A stretch of DNA of 64,000 nucleotides from Chlorops oryzae. Taxonomy: Eukaryota; Arthropoda; Insecta; Diptera; Chloropidae. The stretch's first letter is position 1; each line of letters starts with the position of its first letter. Below, one piece after another: positions 1-11,111 of the stretch. The notes beneath the pieces are model-generated. The model saw only the letters and a list, made by a program, of their open reading frames with translations. It was not told the DNA's origin and did not search any database. The stretch covers positions 74,393,188-74,457,187 of the forward strand of contig CM035808.1 of assembly GCA_020466095.1 (NCBI GenBank), read 5' to 3'. A program made the translations under genes and the position numbers.

Positions 1-80
1 CTTTAAAATTGAGAGAGTTCACAAAATCTTCACAAAACTAGCATTAGGAAAATTGAGATGCCTAATGGTTTTCCAATATA

Positions 81-338
81 TGAGCCGTTTATTTTGAAAG
101 TGGCGTAAGTCACTTTTTTTTTAAATCGAGATATTTAAGGGTTTGCGTTTTAACACGTTTAAAAATATGGATGCTAACTTTCGAGAAGATTTACTTGTAT
201 TTGTTATCTAATGATACTGACATTTTTGAGTGCAAATTTTTTAAAAATGAAAAGATACCGTTCAATTGTATTTAGTGTTGCCATTAACTCGATTTTTTTG
301 AAAAAGTGGCTTATGCCACTTTCAAAATAAACGGCTCA
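81..338. mobile_element. MITE with about 50-bp terminal inverted repeats
   Basis: The left end (TGAGCCGTTTATTTTGAAAG) returns in reverse complement at 309-338, and the match runs about 50 bp inward with few mismatches. Both outer ends sit next to TATA (77-80 and 339-342), so the target duplication is TA or TATA, as in Tc1/mariner-type MITEs. The repeat contains a small palindrome (agtggc..gtcact). There is no coding capacity in its 258 bp. Superfamily is inferred from the TA flank only. Confidence 0.75.
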
Positions 339-542
339 TATATGACTAGACGTAAATTGCTTGATCTTCAATCCTTGGATAGGCGAATATATTTTTCAAT
401 AATATTTGTGTACAATATATTACATAAAATTATACTATGCGAAGAGCTGTCGAATAAGTTCATATTTTATATCTCTCCTCGTCCTTTGAGACACACTCGT
501 CTGTTTGTTGAAGCCGTTCACAGACGATATTTATATATAAAT

Positions 543-1152
543 TAAAGAGCTGCACGAATATGCTTGAAACTGGTTTCAACACATTCTATTTTTTTCAAGC
601 ATTGCCTTCATTCGTTTCATTCGAAACGAAACGAAACGAATAGAAACAAAAATATTTAGAGTCGTTAGAAAACCAACACACACGGGTAATGAAACCGTAG
701 AGATGCGAATACGCAGTGGACCAAAAATTTAGAGACATGTTCTTAGAATTAAACGCGAAAGATTTGGATGTTTTGTTGTTCTCTCTGTGTTGAGGGTATA
801 TTGCGTTTGTGCGGAAATTTACTTCCGTTATATCTGCGCAGAGCCCTTAAACGAAAAATGCCGCAAAATTTTTCCTTGCGCGCCGTTGCCTTTTGTAAAT
901 ACATTCCCTTCTAGAAAACATTTACTGTACTCCCAAAACAATTGCAACCAATAACGAAACCTCACGAAACATTCGGAACTGCGCTGTTCGTTTCGTTTCG
1001 CTGTGTGGGAATGTGTGTGATGCTTGGACCGTTCTCTGTTCTTAGAATTCAAGCATAATTCGTTTCGTTCGTTGAAAGTGCTTGGGAATATAGAGAAGTT
1101 CTCGAATTGTTTTGAAGTACGCAGCGCATCAAGCCATTCGTGCAGCTCTTTA
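543..1152. mobile_element. Non-autonomous hAT element, 610 bp
   Basis: Both termini carry the perfect 17-bp inverted repeat TAAAGAGCTGCACGAAT (543-559 and 1136-1152). The element is bounded by the identical 8-bp sequence ATATAAAT at 535-542 and 1153-1160, the TSD length typical of hAT transposases. The inside has short runs of the motif CGTTTC/GAAACG in both orientations (about 610-650 and 985-1000), possible subterminal binding sites. No transposase is encoded. The reverse-strand ORF inside it is not recognisable as a protein and I do not call it. Confidence 0.85.
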
Positions 1153-1160
1153 ATATAAAT

Positions 1161-1999
1161 GAAACGAAAAAAATGTTTGTGTATAGTCGCTAACTGGCCA
1201 AACGCGTCATCCAATCAAAATTTCAGGCTTCGTTGGGGAGGGGCTTTAGATGGTTTATGTGAAGTTTGAACGAAATCGGTTCACAGTGGTTCTCGCAGAT
1301 AAGCATTTTAATTATTTGCCAAGAAAAATTCACTTGATATCAAGAAAAGTAAAATTGAATTTTCCAATCTACGAAATTTTTAGTGTGTGCAATGAATGCA
1401 AAGCAGCCAATGAAAGTCAAAATTTGACAATATCAGCCATTCGCTTTTCCACGTGCATCATTTGTTTCCTTTGCGTTTGAATATGCAAATTAAATTCACA
1501 TTTATAATTAATTAATTAATTAATAAGGTGTGAAAATTTTGCAAAATTGGAATCTCACTATTTTGAATCGGGAATGTAGCAGCCAAATGTACTGCTCTAT
1601 TAGGGTAAAACTTTGATCATGGCCATCATTCACGAAATTTTGCAAATTGAATTTTAACTATTTTGAATCGTGAATGTAAAGCCAAATGCACTGCTCTATT
1701 AGGGTTAAACTTTGACCATGGCTATCATGAATTCTGCTTTCATATTGAATTGAGTCGAATAGTTTCCTCTATACATTCCGACATTTTTTTCATTGGCTAC
1801 TTAATTTTTCTTTCGTATATTGGAAATATTTTGAGAAAAATATTGTAAAACGATTTGTGAAAAATTTTTTACAAATTAGATTCTTTTTTTGTGGCAATAT
1901 ATAAAGTTGATTCTTCGAGAACTGAACAAATTCCCTTATTTTATAAATAAAAACCTATTGTATATGTATATCCAAAAATGCGTTGAAGAGCGAAAACCG
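1161..1999. other. A+T-rich spacer with a 100-bp tandem duplication
   Basis: No gene is recognised. An (ATTA) run lies at about 1507-1526. Segments 1533-1631 and 1635-1731 are diverged direct copies of each other, sharing the core 'actgctctattagggt' and '..catggc.atcat'. The 5' end of the downstream Helitron may lie here but I could not place it. Confidence 0.5.
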
Positions 2000-2157
2000 A
2001 TATTGGCCGTAAAACACCGAGTACGCAAAATGCATTTAATGCTATAAGAAATGAAAGCCAAGAGCAAAGAGAAAATCGCAATCTGTTAAATCGAGAAGAA
2101 ACTGCCAGATCGCGTTCACGTCTTTCAACGCAAGAACGTACTGACTGAAACGAAGAA

Positions 2158-5100
2158 AGTAGATTGAATACGCGCAGGAATCGCAGGAAACGCGCTACAC
2201 AAAACAATGTAAATGTTGTTTTAGACGGAGCTGGATTTCGGTATAACAATACTTTTGATTATAGCTCGCATAAACTTGTTGTTATTGGCGTAATGGACAA
2301 GGTATATCGTTATTGCAATGCCCTCAAATTTGAAAGTAAAACACCTGGAATGTGTTGCGCATCTGGGAAAGTTCGACTACCAGAATCAAAGCATTTTTTA
2401 GACAACATTCAAATACACAATTCGTGTTTTCAAATGACTTCGTTTGGAGCAACAAATATAATATGGAATAACTTTATGCCGACATTTAAGGTAACTTAAG
2501 CATCAAATGAAAACATCGAAATAAGTAGCCAAGTTTTTTCGCAAGCCCTGATCGTTCTTCAACATTACAGAAACAGGGCCAGATTTATCACAATATTGGA
2601 TCATTGCTACTACTTCCAGATGCGAATTATCAATTTTTGCAAATTTATATTCTGAGCAATACTGAAGATCAAGTGCAGACCCGTTGTGCATTTTTTACAA
2701 GTGCCAAAAGAATGATAATTCAAGAATTGCAAGCACTATTTCGTGAAAATAATGAGTTGGTTCAGACATTTAAGACAGCATTGGATCTAATGCAAACTGA
2801 TAATTCACGCTGACAGAAGACCGATTGGTGAACATGAACGAAGATTTAATGCACCAACTAATGATGAGGTTGCAATTGTCATTGTTGGCAACGAGTTTGA
2901 ATCGCGTGGCATTGTATTGCGACGACGAAGTAATCAACTGCAGCATGTGTGCGAAACCCACCGTTTATATGATGCCCTACAATATCCTGTTTTATCTTGT
3001 AGAGGTAAAGTCGGATACGATGTAAATAACGAAATGGTAGATTCTGTAAATTCAAGTAAGTTATTATCAGGCATCGGTAGCTATGCAGCAACGGTAGCTA
3101 TGTGACGTAAGTCAACGTAAAAAATGTTTTTAATATTTTAAGTTTCGTAAAATGCGAGCAACAAAAACTTCTTTTGAAACAAATTTTTGGACGCTCCCTT
3201 TTAATAATTTAACGCTATCTCCAATCCACACGTAGCACGTAGCACGTAGATGCTTTATGTTTTCTGCAAATGTCTTCAAAAAGACATAAAGCGCCCGTGA
3301 GGCATATTCAAATAACCTTTTCCTTTGTCAGAGGCGCCCCTGGAAATTTCGAATAGCAATTTGATTTCTTAATTTAGCTATGGGGAGTTAATTCATAGTA
3401 CCCACTTTTCCATATTATAAGAGGTCGGGATTTAATGGGTTTATTGCTTTTTTCAGAACGTGAAACAAATAAAAACGTCAGCGCTATAAACTATATGAAC
3501 TATATATTACACCAGTATGTAGTAGATATGTATGTAAAAATAGAAACAGAACGCTTGAACTTTATTCGATTCAATCAAAGGAAATTGCGTTCAGAAGAGT
3601 ACATACATTTGCGAGATGCGATCAATTATGACGGAAATGTAACTGACCTAGGACAAATGGTTATTTTACCGGCAACCTTCACGGGAAGTTCCCGTCACAT
3701 GCAACAGTAAGCTCAAGATGCCATGTGTTATGTTCGTTGCTTTGGTCGACCTGATTTATTCATAACCTTCACATGTAACACACAATGGGAGGAAATCAAG
3801 AAATATTTGCAACCCGGACAATATACAACTAATCACCATGACATAACTGCTAGAGTATTTCGACAAAAGCTTAAGTAATTTATGGAATTTATTGTGAAAC
3901 AAAAAGTTAATGGGGAAGGCAATGTTACATGTACTCGGTGGAATGGCAGAAGAGAGGCTTGCCACATACCCATATTTTGATATGGTTAGTCAACAAAATA
4001 ACAAGCGATCAAATAGATAATGTTATTTCAGCGGAGATTCCAGATCAAACATCCGATCCGGGATTATTTGATATTGTTACAAAACATATGATCTATGGAC
4101 CGTGTGGAGTAATAAAAGTCAATTCACCATGCATGCGTGATGCAAAATGTACGAAACGATACCCCAGAGCACTGACGGCAGAAACAATTTCAGGATATGA
4201 TGGTTACCCATTATATCGTCGACGTTCAACCCGAGATAACGGCAGATCAATAACTCTACGAGTTAATAATGAAAATATTGAAGTCGATAATAGATGATAG
4301 TACCCTATTCACTAATATTATCAAAAGCGTACAAGGCTCATATCAATGTTGAGTACTGTAACTCGGTCAAAGCAATTAAATACATTGTGCTGTTTTTGGG
4401 GTTGCAGAGAAAAGAAATGATGAAATCACCCAATATCAAATGGGGAGATATATTAGTAGCAACGAGGCACTTTGGCGAATTTTGTCTTTCCGGATTCATG
4501 ATCGCAGTGCAGCTGTTATCCATTTAGCAGTTCACATGGAAAATGGACAGCGAGTGTATTTCATTGTTGATAATGCCCAGTAGAATTCAAAGTGACCGCC
4601 ATCAACGACATTACTAGCATTTTTTAAACTATGTGAAACCGATCGATTTGCTCAAACACTGCTTTATTCCCAAGTACCTAAATATTGCACCTGGAATGAA
4701 AGTTCAAAACAATGGGAAAGGCGAAAGAGGGGAAAACCTATTGAAGGTTATCCTGGTGTTTTTGCGACTGACGCCATAGGACTACTTTATACGGTACATC
4801 CCAGTCATGCTAAATGCTTTTATTTGCGTCTGTTGTTGACTCATATTCGTGGCCCACCGTCTGTTTTAAGTTTGAAAACAATTAAGGAGCATTTGTGCCA
4901 AACTTTTCGTCAAGCATGCGAGGTATTGAACTTACTTGAAAACTATAACCATTGGGATGCTACACTTTTGGATGCATCGGCTACAGGCACACCCCATCAA
5001 GTACGAACATTATTTACTATTATTATTGTAACATGTTTTCCATCAAATACCGAGGATATTTTGCATAGAATGCGCCGTATCGCTTATAATCATGAATTAA

Positions 5101-6647
5101 TTTTTAGATTGGAAATGTATCATGAGGCATTATTTATCATTGAAGATATGTGTTTAGCGATGGCTAATAAATCATTGCTACAATTAGGTTTACCTGCTTC
5201 TGATCGATCAATGCATAACGCATTTAATCAAGAAATGCAACGTGAACAACAATACAATTTAAATGAACTTAACACATTTATAGATATGAATCGCCCAAAA
5301 ATTAATCGACAACAAAAAAATGCATATGAAACCATTACGCAAGCTGTTCAAAACGGAAACGGAGGTATGTTTATTTTGGATTCACCAGGAGGTACCGGAA
5401 AAACGTTTTTGATTTCTTTGCTTTTAGCGATTATAAGATCAAAAAGATATACAGCATTAGCAATGGTATCGTCTGGAATAGCCGCTACATTATTGGATGG
5501 TGGTCGAACAGCCCACTCCGCACTTCGACTACCATTAAATATTCAGAACAATGAATGTCCAACCTGTAATATTTCAAAAAAATTCTAGCACTGGACAAGT
5601 ATTGTTACAATGCAAATTAATAGTGTGGGATGAATATTCGATGGCTCATCATAAATCAGTAGAAGCGCTGGACAGAACTTTGCAAGATATACGTGGTAAT
5701 GGAGAAATATTTGGTGGTGCTTTATTATTATTGGCTAATGATTTCCGCCAAACATTTCCTGTGATTCCCCGTTCAACTGCAGCTGATGAATTAAATGCAT
5801 GTTTCAAATCATCCCGTTTATGGCGCCATGTACAGACACTGACTTTAAGTACAAATGTGCCTGTTCAAATGCAAAATGAGCCATCGGCTGACGAATTTTC
5901 AAGGCAATTATTAGCTTTTGTAAACGGACAAATTCGTATTCATGCGGTGACTGGCTTAATCAATTTACCAAACAATTTTTGTAATTACGTATAAAAGAAG
6001 GAAGAATTGATTTCAAGTGTTTTTCCAAATATTGCGCAAAAATATCGAAGCCACAATTGGTTAGCTGAAAGATCGATACCAGCTGCAATGCAGATACTCT
6101 AAGTGACATGCCTGGTCAAACTATAACATATCTATCAAAAGATACAGTAATGAACCAAGATGACGCTGTGAATTATCCAACTGAATTTTTGAATTCTTTG
6201 AATTTGCCAGGGCTACCACCTCATCGTTTGCAAATCAAAATTGGCACACCCATTATTTTGCTTCGAAATATTAATCAGCCTCAATTGTGCAACGGTACAA
6301 GATTAGCTGTCAAAAAGGCCATGAATAATATAATTGACGCAACGATTTTAAATGGGAAATTCAAGGGTGAAGATGTCTTGATTCCACGTATTCCTCTGAT
6401 CCCACCAGATTTACCTTTTGACTTTAAAAGATTGCAATTTCCAATTCGACTTGCGTTTGCCATGACAATAAATAAGGCGCAGGGGCAATCATTACAATTA
6501 TGCGGAATTAACTTAAAATATCCTTGCTTTTCTCACGGTCAATTGTACGTTTCATGCTCGCGTGTAGGAAAACCATCTGCTCTGTTTATTTATACTACAA
6601 CTCACGGCAAAACAAAAAATGTTGTTTACGAAAGGGCTCTGCAATAG
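2158..6647 (+). pseudogene. Helitron Rep-helicase (HUH endonuclease plus Pif1-like helicase), broken
   Basis: The protein nicks, unwinds and transfers DNA for rolling-circle transposition. The order of conserved blocks is that of animal Helitrons. First comes a helitron-like N-terminal domain (GMCCASGKVRLP, 2349-2384). The Rep domain follows, with LFITFTCN (about 3756) and the HUH motif GLPHTHILIWL (about 3957-3990). The helicase has Walker A GGTGKT (about 5391), Walker B VWDEYS and a C-terminal block (NKAQGQSLQL, YVSCSRV) ending at a stop at 6647. Several frameshifts and stops interrupt it. Around 4369-4400 the frame jumps after AIKYIC and the residues that carry the second catalytic tyrosine (KYxxKY) seem deleted. 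Inactive as it stands. Confidence 0.9.
3056..3456 (+). other. Candidate 401-nt spliceosomal intron inside the Rep frame
   Basis: The Helitron frame runs up to ..AATTCAA|GTAAGT at 3056. It resumes after a pyrimidine tract and ttttttcag at 3456. Joining the two sides keeps the frame (phase 1) and gives SKRETNKNVSA, which matches the expected order of the helitron-like domain. The intervening 401 nt have no helitron homology and contain the short duplication ACGTAGCACGTAGCACGTAG at 3231-3250. An alternative is a transposon insertion that happens to end at splice-like sites. Confidence 0.6.
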
Positions 6648-7073
6648 TATACATACTAATTTATAATTTTCATGCAAGATATATACGTAGGAAACTATTC
6701 GAATCAATTCAATATGAAAGCAGAATTCAGAAAAAATGAACGCAGAAGTAGAAAAAAGTACGTATTATGTTATTGAATTCGTTTTTATTAATCTAATTTT
6801 TTGGTATCCTTAAGTAATGGATAAATATTTGGTGGTGCTTTAATATTATTGGCTGGTGATTTCCTTAAAAAATAGAGAACGCAAACCAAAATCAATAAAT
6901 GGTTAAGACGTATAGTTTATGTCTTAAAAACAGGATTTCATCTTTTTATAAATTTTTGATCTTTTTATTTAGATTATAGATCAAAAGAGTTTGTAGATTA
7001 TTAACCATTTCCACAAACATGGCAGGAACTTGATATCAAACAAAAACGACGCGTGCGAAACCGCGGGTATCAG
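6648..7073 (+). other. Helitron 3' untranslated tail with a duplicated helicase fragment
   Basis: Non-coding tail between the helicase stop and the CTAG end. Segment 6811-6866 (ggataaatatttggtggtgc...) is a diverged second copy of 5695-5751, the part of the helicase gene just after Walker B. It therefore looks like a small internal duplication captured in the tail. The rest is A+T-rich. Confidence 0.6.
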
Positions 7074-7077
7074 CTAG

Positions 7078-7217
7078 ATGGGTAGATGGGTAGTTGGGTA
7101 GATGTGTAGATGGGTAGATGGGTCGACGGGTAGATGGGTAAATGAGTAGTTAGGTTGATAGATAGATGGGTAGATCGGTAGATCGGTAGATGGGTGGATG
7201 GGTAGATGGGTAGATAG
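7078..7217. repeat. GGGTAGAT minisatellite
   Basis: About 17 imperfect 8-bp units (atgggtag / atgtgtag / atcggtag) start immediately after the Helitron CTAG end. The reverse-strand reading frame through it is only the repeat read as codons. Confidence 0.9.
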
Positions 7218-7315
7218 AAAACACCTATCCCCTAAATTAGACAGGGGAATATTTTTACCGAATATCAAGCTGTCCCGGGAGAGGCAATGAGCGCGGGTTA
7301 CATCGAGCTGGCGCG

Positions 7316-7348
7316 AAGGCTCGCGGAGCGAGCCTTGGTGACAACTAG
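7316..7348 (+). mobile_element. Second Helitron-like 3' terminus
   Basis: A perfect hairpin AAGGCTCG-cggag-CGAGCCTT (7316-7336) is followed 8 nt later by CTAG (7345-7348) and then T. This is the hairpin plus CTRR|T layout of Helitron 3' ends. It differs in sequence from the terminus at 7077, so it would belong to another family. How far it extends leftwards beyond the minisatellite is unknown. Confidence 0.55.
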
Positions 7349-9039
7349 TATATGATAAAAATTGGTCGATCCATCTCGGCGAAAACGCCGGTTGAGTTTT
7401 ATTTTTAAAAAGTTTAATAAAACTCAAAAAATGAGTTTTATTTTTCGAGTAAAAAAATAAAATTCAAAAAATATTATTTGTTGTTGAATTCAAAACTAAA
7501 AATCAAGAGTACGTTTTTTTTTGAATTTTAAATAAAACTCGAAAATAATCATTAAATGTTCAGTTTTAAATAAAATTTGTGTAAATTTTAATTTATGGTA
7601 TGTCCCGAAAGCCTGCCATTTGAAAATAAGTTTGGCATATTTTTCACATTGGTAGCATTACTCTTTGTGTGTGATTTTTTGGTAAAAAAAAAAACTCAAA
7701 ATAATCATTATTTTCTGTGCCTGGTTTTTAGTACTTTTCGTCCTTATAAGCCGGCGTGAATAGGGCCTTTAAATTTTGATCTTTTATATATTCATTCGCT
7801 TACGAGTACACATCGGTATCGCGTTTGAAATTGTAAAAAAAAAAATTAGAAAATTAGAAAAGAAACAAGGTGTTTAAATGAATTAGCTTAATGCGATGCA
7901 CACTAAGCTTTGATGAATTGATAGAGCGGCACTTGAAACCGACTATCAAGCAAACTGATTTAGTTGATTTATTTAGTTAACAATTCAGCACATAAGCTGA
8001 TTGTTCACAAGAAGAGCACAATTAAACACTTTGGATGTAGTTAAAGTACTGGTTTATTATTATAAATCAATTTCTTTTATACCTAACTATTGCTGACTAG
8101 ACATACTTTACAAAATAAATTGCTAAGGAAAAAGGTAGAAAATAAACAAACTGTTAAACTGTTAAATTGACAAATTCAGAAATTAAAAAATACAAATTAG
8201 CATTCGTGTTGACTGAAATAAGAGCCGCTGCCTTGCTTTACATTTATTGCCGTGAGTTGAGTTCAATGCATTATGTGAACATCATTATGAGGTTTGACTT
8301 ACTTAATGCAGTGTCTGAACGTCGTTATGAAGTTTGAGTTATTTTGCGAAACTCATTATGAAGTTTAAGTTATTTTGTAACTGAATCATGAATTTGTGAA
8401 TAGCATATGTATGTTAGAGTGTAGCTCTAACACAAGGTTTAACCAAAAAAGTACGTATGATATTTAAAATCTAAGTGTTTTACACTTTTTTTACAGTCAC
8501 AAGAAAAAGACATACCTTAAAAGCGTATAGAATCATATGCGGATTCCAAAAAATCAATTGAAAGAAAAGGAATAGTAGAATTGAGACAATAAAATTGAAA
8601 TATAAGAATTCCAAAGAGATTCGCGTTTTCGTTTGCTATGCCTAATTGGACACTAAATTTGGAATTGTGGCACCCGCTTTGGATGACCTCTCCAGCAACT
8701 CTTCCCAGAAACGAATTTTGTTGATGGTCATTCGACACACCCAACACACAGCGAATTCATGGAAAATGGCTGCTCGATTAACACCATATAATCAGTGAGT
8801 TCAAACGGAAACCAATTAAAAACCCTTTACATCCTTCAAATTAATATTTTGTTCAATAAAACTCTATGTCATCGTATTAACCCTAACTTCATTCGCACGT
8901 ATCCCAAACTATACCTGGAAAACCACGCAATTCTGGGAGGTTCGACTTAGTGCATTTTACCGTTCATTCCCTTTTCTATTCTTGTTAATGCCGAAAATTG
9001 AAGCGTGATTAACACACACACACACACACACATGTTTTT
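7349..9039. other. A+T-rich spacer without recognised genes
   Basis: Segments 7392-7560 contain repeated GAGTTTTATTTTT in both orientations (weak inverted repeats). Around 8281-8375 the phrase 'ttatgaagtttgagttattttg' occurs in three diverged copies. A (CA) microsatellite lies at 9010-9032. No protein family is recognised in any frame. Confidence 0.5.
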
Positions 9040-11111
9040 GATTTTTTGGAGAAACGGCTGTGTTTTAACTGAGCAGCAAAAAATTTAAGTTAAAAGTGCA
9101 GTAAGAAGACACTAAAACAATAAATGCGAGTGCAAAGGTTGTGTGTTAATTATACGTACACTAACTAGGACACTAAACTGAATAAAAACAGAAAGAAACT
9201 TAGCGAAAGTGAATATTTAACATTAAATATAAAGGTTAAAAAAGGAACAGGTGAGTCGTCTCGTTAGCTGATCGTACAGCTATCTCGGCTGCGGCTAAAA
9301 CTAAGTTTTAAGAATAATAAGTACAGTGTCTTTACAAGTTTGTATCCATGGAGAATCCGATCAGTTCAAAAAAATATTCATATAAAAAAAAAAAAAAGAA
9401 ACCAAAAATTAGTGCAGTGACACAAAGTGAGGAAAAAAAGGATTCCAATAAAAATAATCAGTATTAATTGGCAAAGAAAAAAAAAAAAGAAATAAAATTT
9501 CTACAGCGAAATCTCCGCTAGCAAAGATCAAACAGCTGGAAAAGCAGAAAATTTGCTGAAGAAGAAGAAGAAAAGAAGCAACTATAAGGAGTATGGCGAT
9601 CCTTGGGAAAATGGTGAGTGATTACCAATCTTTTGTTACTTACATTACAATGGGAATTTTATCCATTGTCTATTTCTTTTAAAAATAAAAAACAAAAATA
9701 TAAAACAAAAATATAAAAAAAAATATTTAAAAAAATTAAGCGCTACGCGCTGAATTAATTGGCGTATCTCCGCCGTATAAATATAGAGAAATTGGGCGCT
9801 TGCGCCGAACAGATTTGCGATTCCTGCCGCTCAGCAATAGCTGAGCCAATAAAATCTCTAGGATATAACCCAAACAAAGATAACATTAAAAATATAAATC
9901 CTTCCAAAAGAAGGATATCGCTGAAAAATAAAAACATCTAAAACTTTTTAAATTTTTCTCCCGTTTCTGTACAAATTATAAAAAGTGTAAATTATTAAAT
10001 AATTTTTGTTTCCATTTATATAAACACATATCCTGCAGCTGGCTAGTTCATAAATTTTCTTCGTTCTTAGAACGTTCGATAAAAAATTGCGCGAGTAAAA
10101 TATATATTTGATTTGTTATTCCCTCTGTGTGTGGTGCCAAGGCTCAGGACTTTTTAAGATCGCGACCATTTAAGGTTTTTGCAGGACGACGTGCGAAAAA
10201 AAATGAGTTCACCCGAAGCGGAACCTTGCAGGTTTTAAGGAAAAATACATCTGTACGGTAGAAAGTGTGGAAAAACGAGTGCAAAGCTAACGCGGAACCT
10301 TGCAAGTTTTAAAAAGGTGGTTCTCATCAACCGAATTAGCTAAAGCTCGTGTCCATAAGATCTACCGGCTCAGATTTAAGAACATTTTTATTTTTCTTCA
10401 CAAATTGCATTTTTTTTCTCTTCAAAAGATTCTTTGAAATATTTACAAATTAATACCTTTTAAAGTGAAAAGTAAAAATCAGCAAGGAAACCTTAAGGAG
10501 TACGGAATAAGGGATAAAGAAAAATAAATAGATATACTAATAAAATTGTTTTGAACTGTCTTGCGAAAAAAAAAACGAATCAAAAAAAATGGGAAATATA
10601 ATAACGTTCATAAATTAACGTGTCTATTTCAAAGGAAAGATAAGATCTCTTTCCTCGCTAGTATACGTATGTCGACTCGTTCTTAGAACATGAGCAAAAT
10701 TTTGGACCATTCACGGGGCCAAGCAGTTGGACGAACACTTTGAACACTTTTTCGTTTCTTCGCTCCCATACTCGTGGAAAAAATTACCATTAGTAAAGGG
10801 GGCGCGAAATGAAAGATGTAAAGCAAAGTACGAACGCATGCTCGGCACTCTGTGAAAGCCGACCAAAGCCGTCAATGAAGCGAATGTCAATCTCTTAAAC
10901 TTCTTTTGTTTTCTCAATATAATGTTATGAAATAATTGAACCGTTCCTTTTATCTAAAATTTTTTTTTGATTTTTTTCCATCTTTTTCACGTGAAAAAAA
11001 TTCTTTTTATAAAAAAAAACACAAACGTGCGTTTATTATGTAATTTTTGAAACAAATCCCATCTGTTTAATTTAAACATATGGACTTATGGGTACGACAG
11101 TTTTTTTTTAA
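9040..11111 (+). other. Probable leader region of the downstream gypsy element, no gene seen
   Basis: A+T-rich DNA. At about 10135 'tggtgccaaggctcagg' could be a retroelement primer-binding site, but no LTR matching the one at 18840 was found upstream. Two copies of 'cggaaccttgca.gtttt' lie at about 10218 and 10292, and 'tcgttcttagaac' occurs at about 10058 and 10678. The ORFs on both strands at 9755-9941 mirror each other and are not credible genes. Confidence 0.4.

Larger units (their letters stand above)
2000..7077 (+). mobile_element. Decayed autonomous Helitron
   Basis: A rolling-circle transposon. The body encodes a broken Rep/helicase protein. The right end reads ..CGCGTGCGAAACCGCGGGT followed shortly by CTAG at 7074-7077, the CTRR terminus expected of Helitrons, after a GC-rich segment. 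The left end (TC..) could not be fixed; 2000 is the earliest point where the reading frame looks helitron-like. The base after CTAG is A rather than the T usually found at A/T insertion sites. Confidence 0.8.

Noticed and set aside
7074..7427. 117-codon minus-strand ORF with HLPIHPSTDLPI repeats
   Set aside because: It is the GGGTAGAT minisatellite read on the other strand.
9755..9941. Overlapping ORFs of about 60 codons on both strands
   Set aside because: They mirror each other, show no family motif and lie in a non-coding leader-like region.
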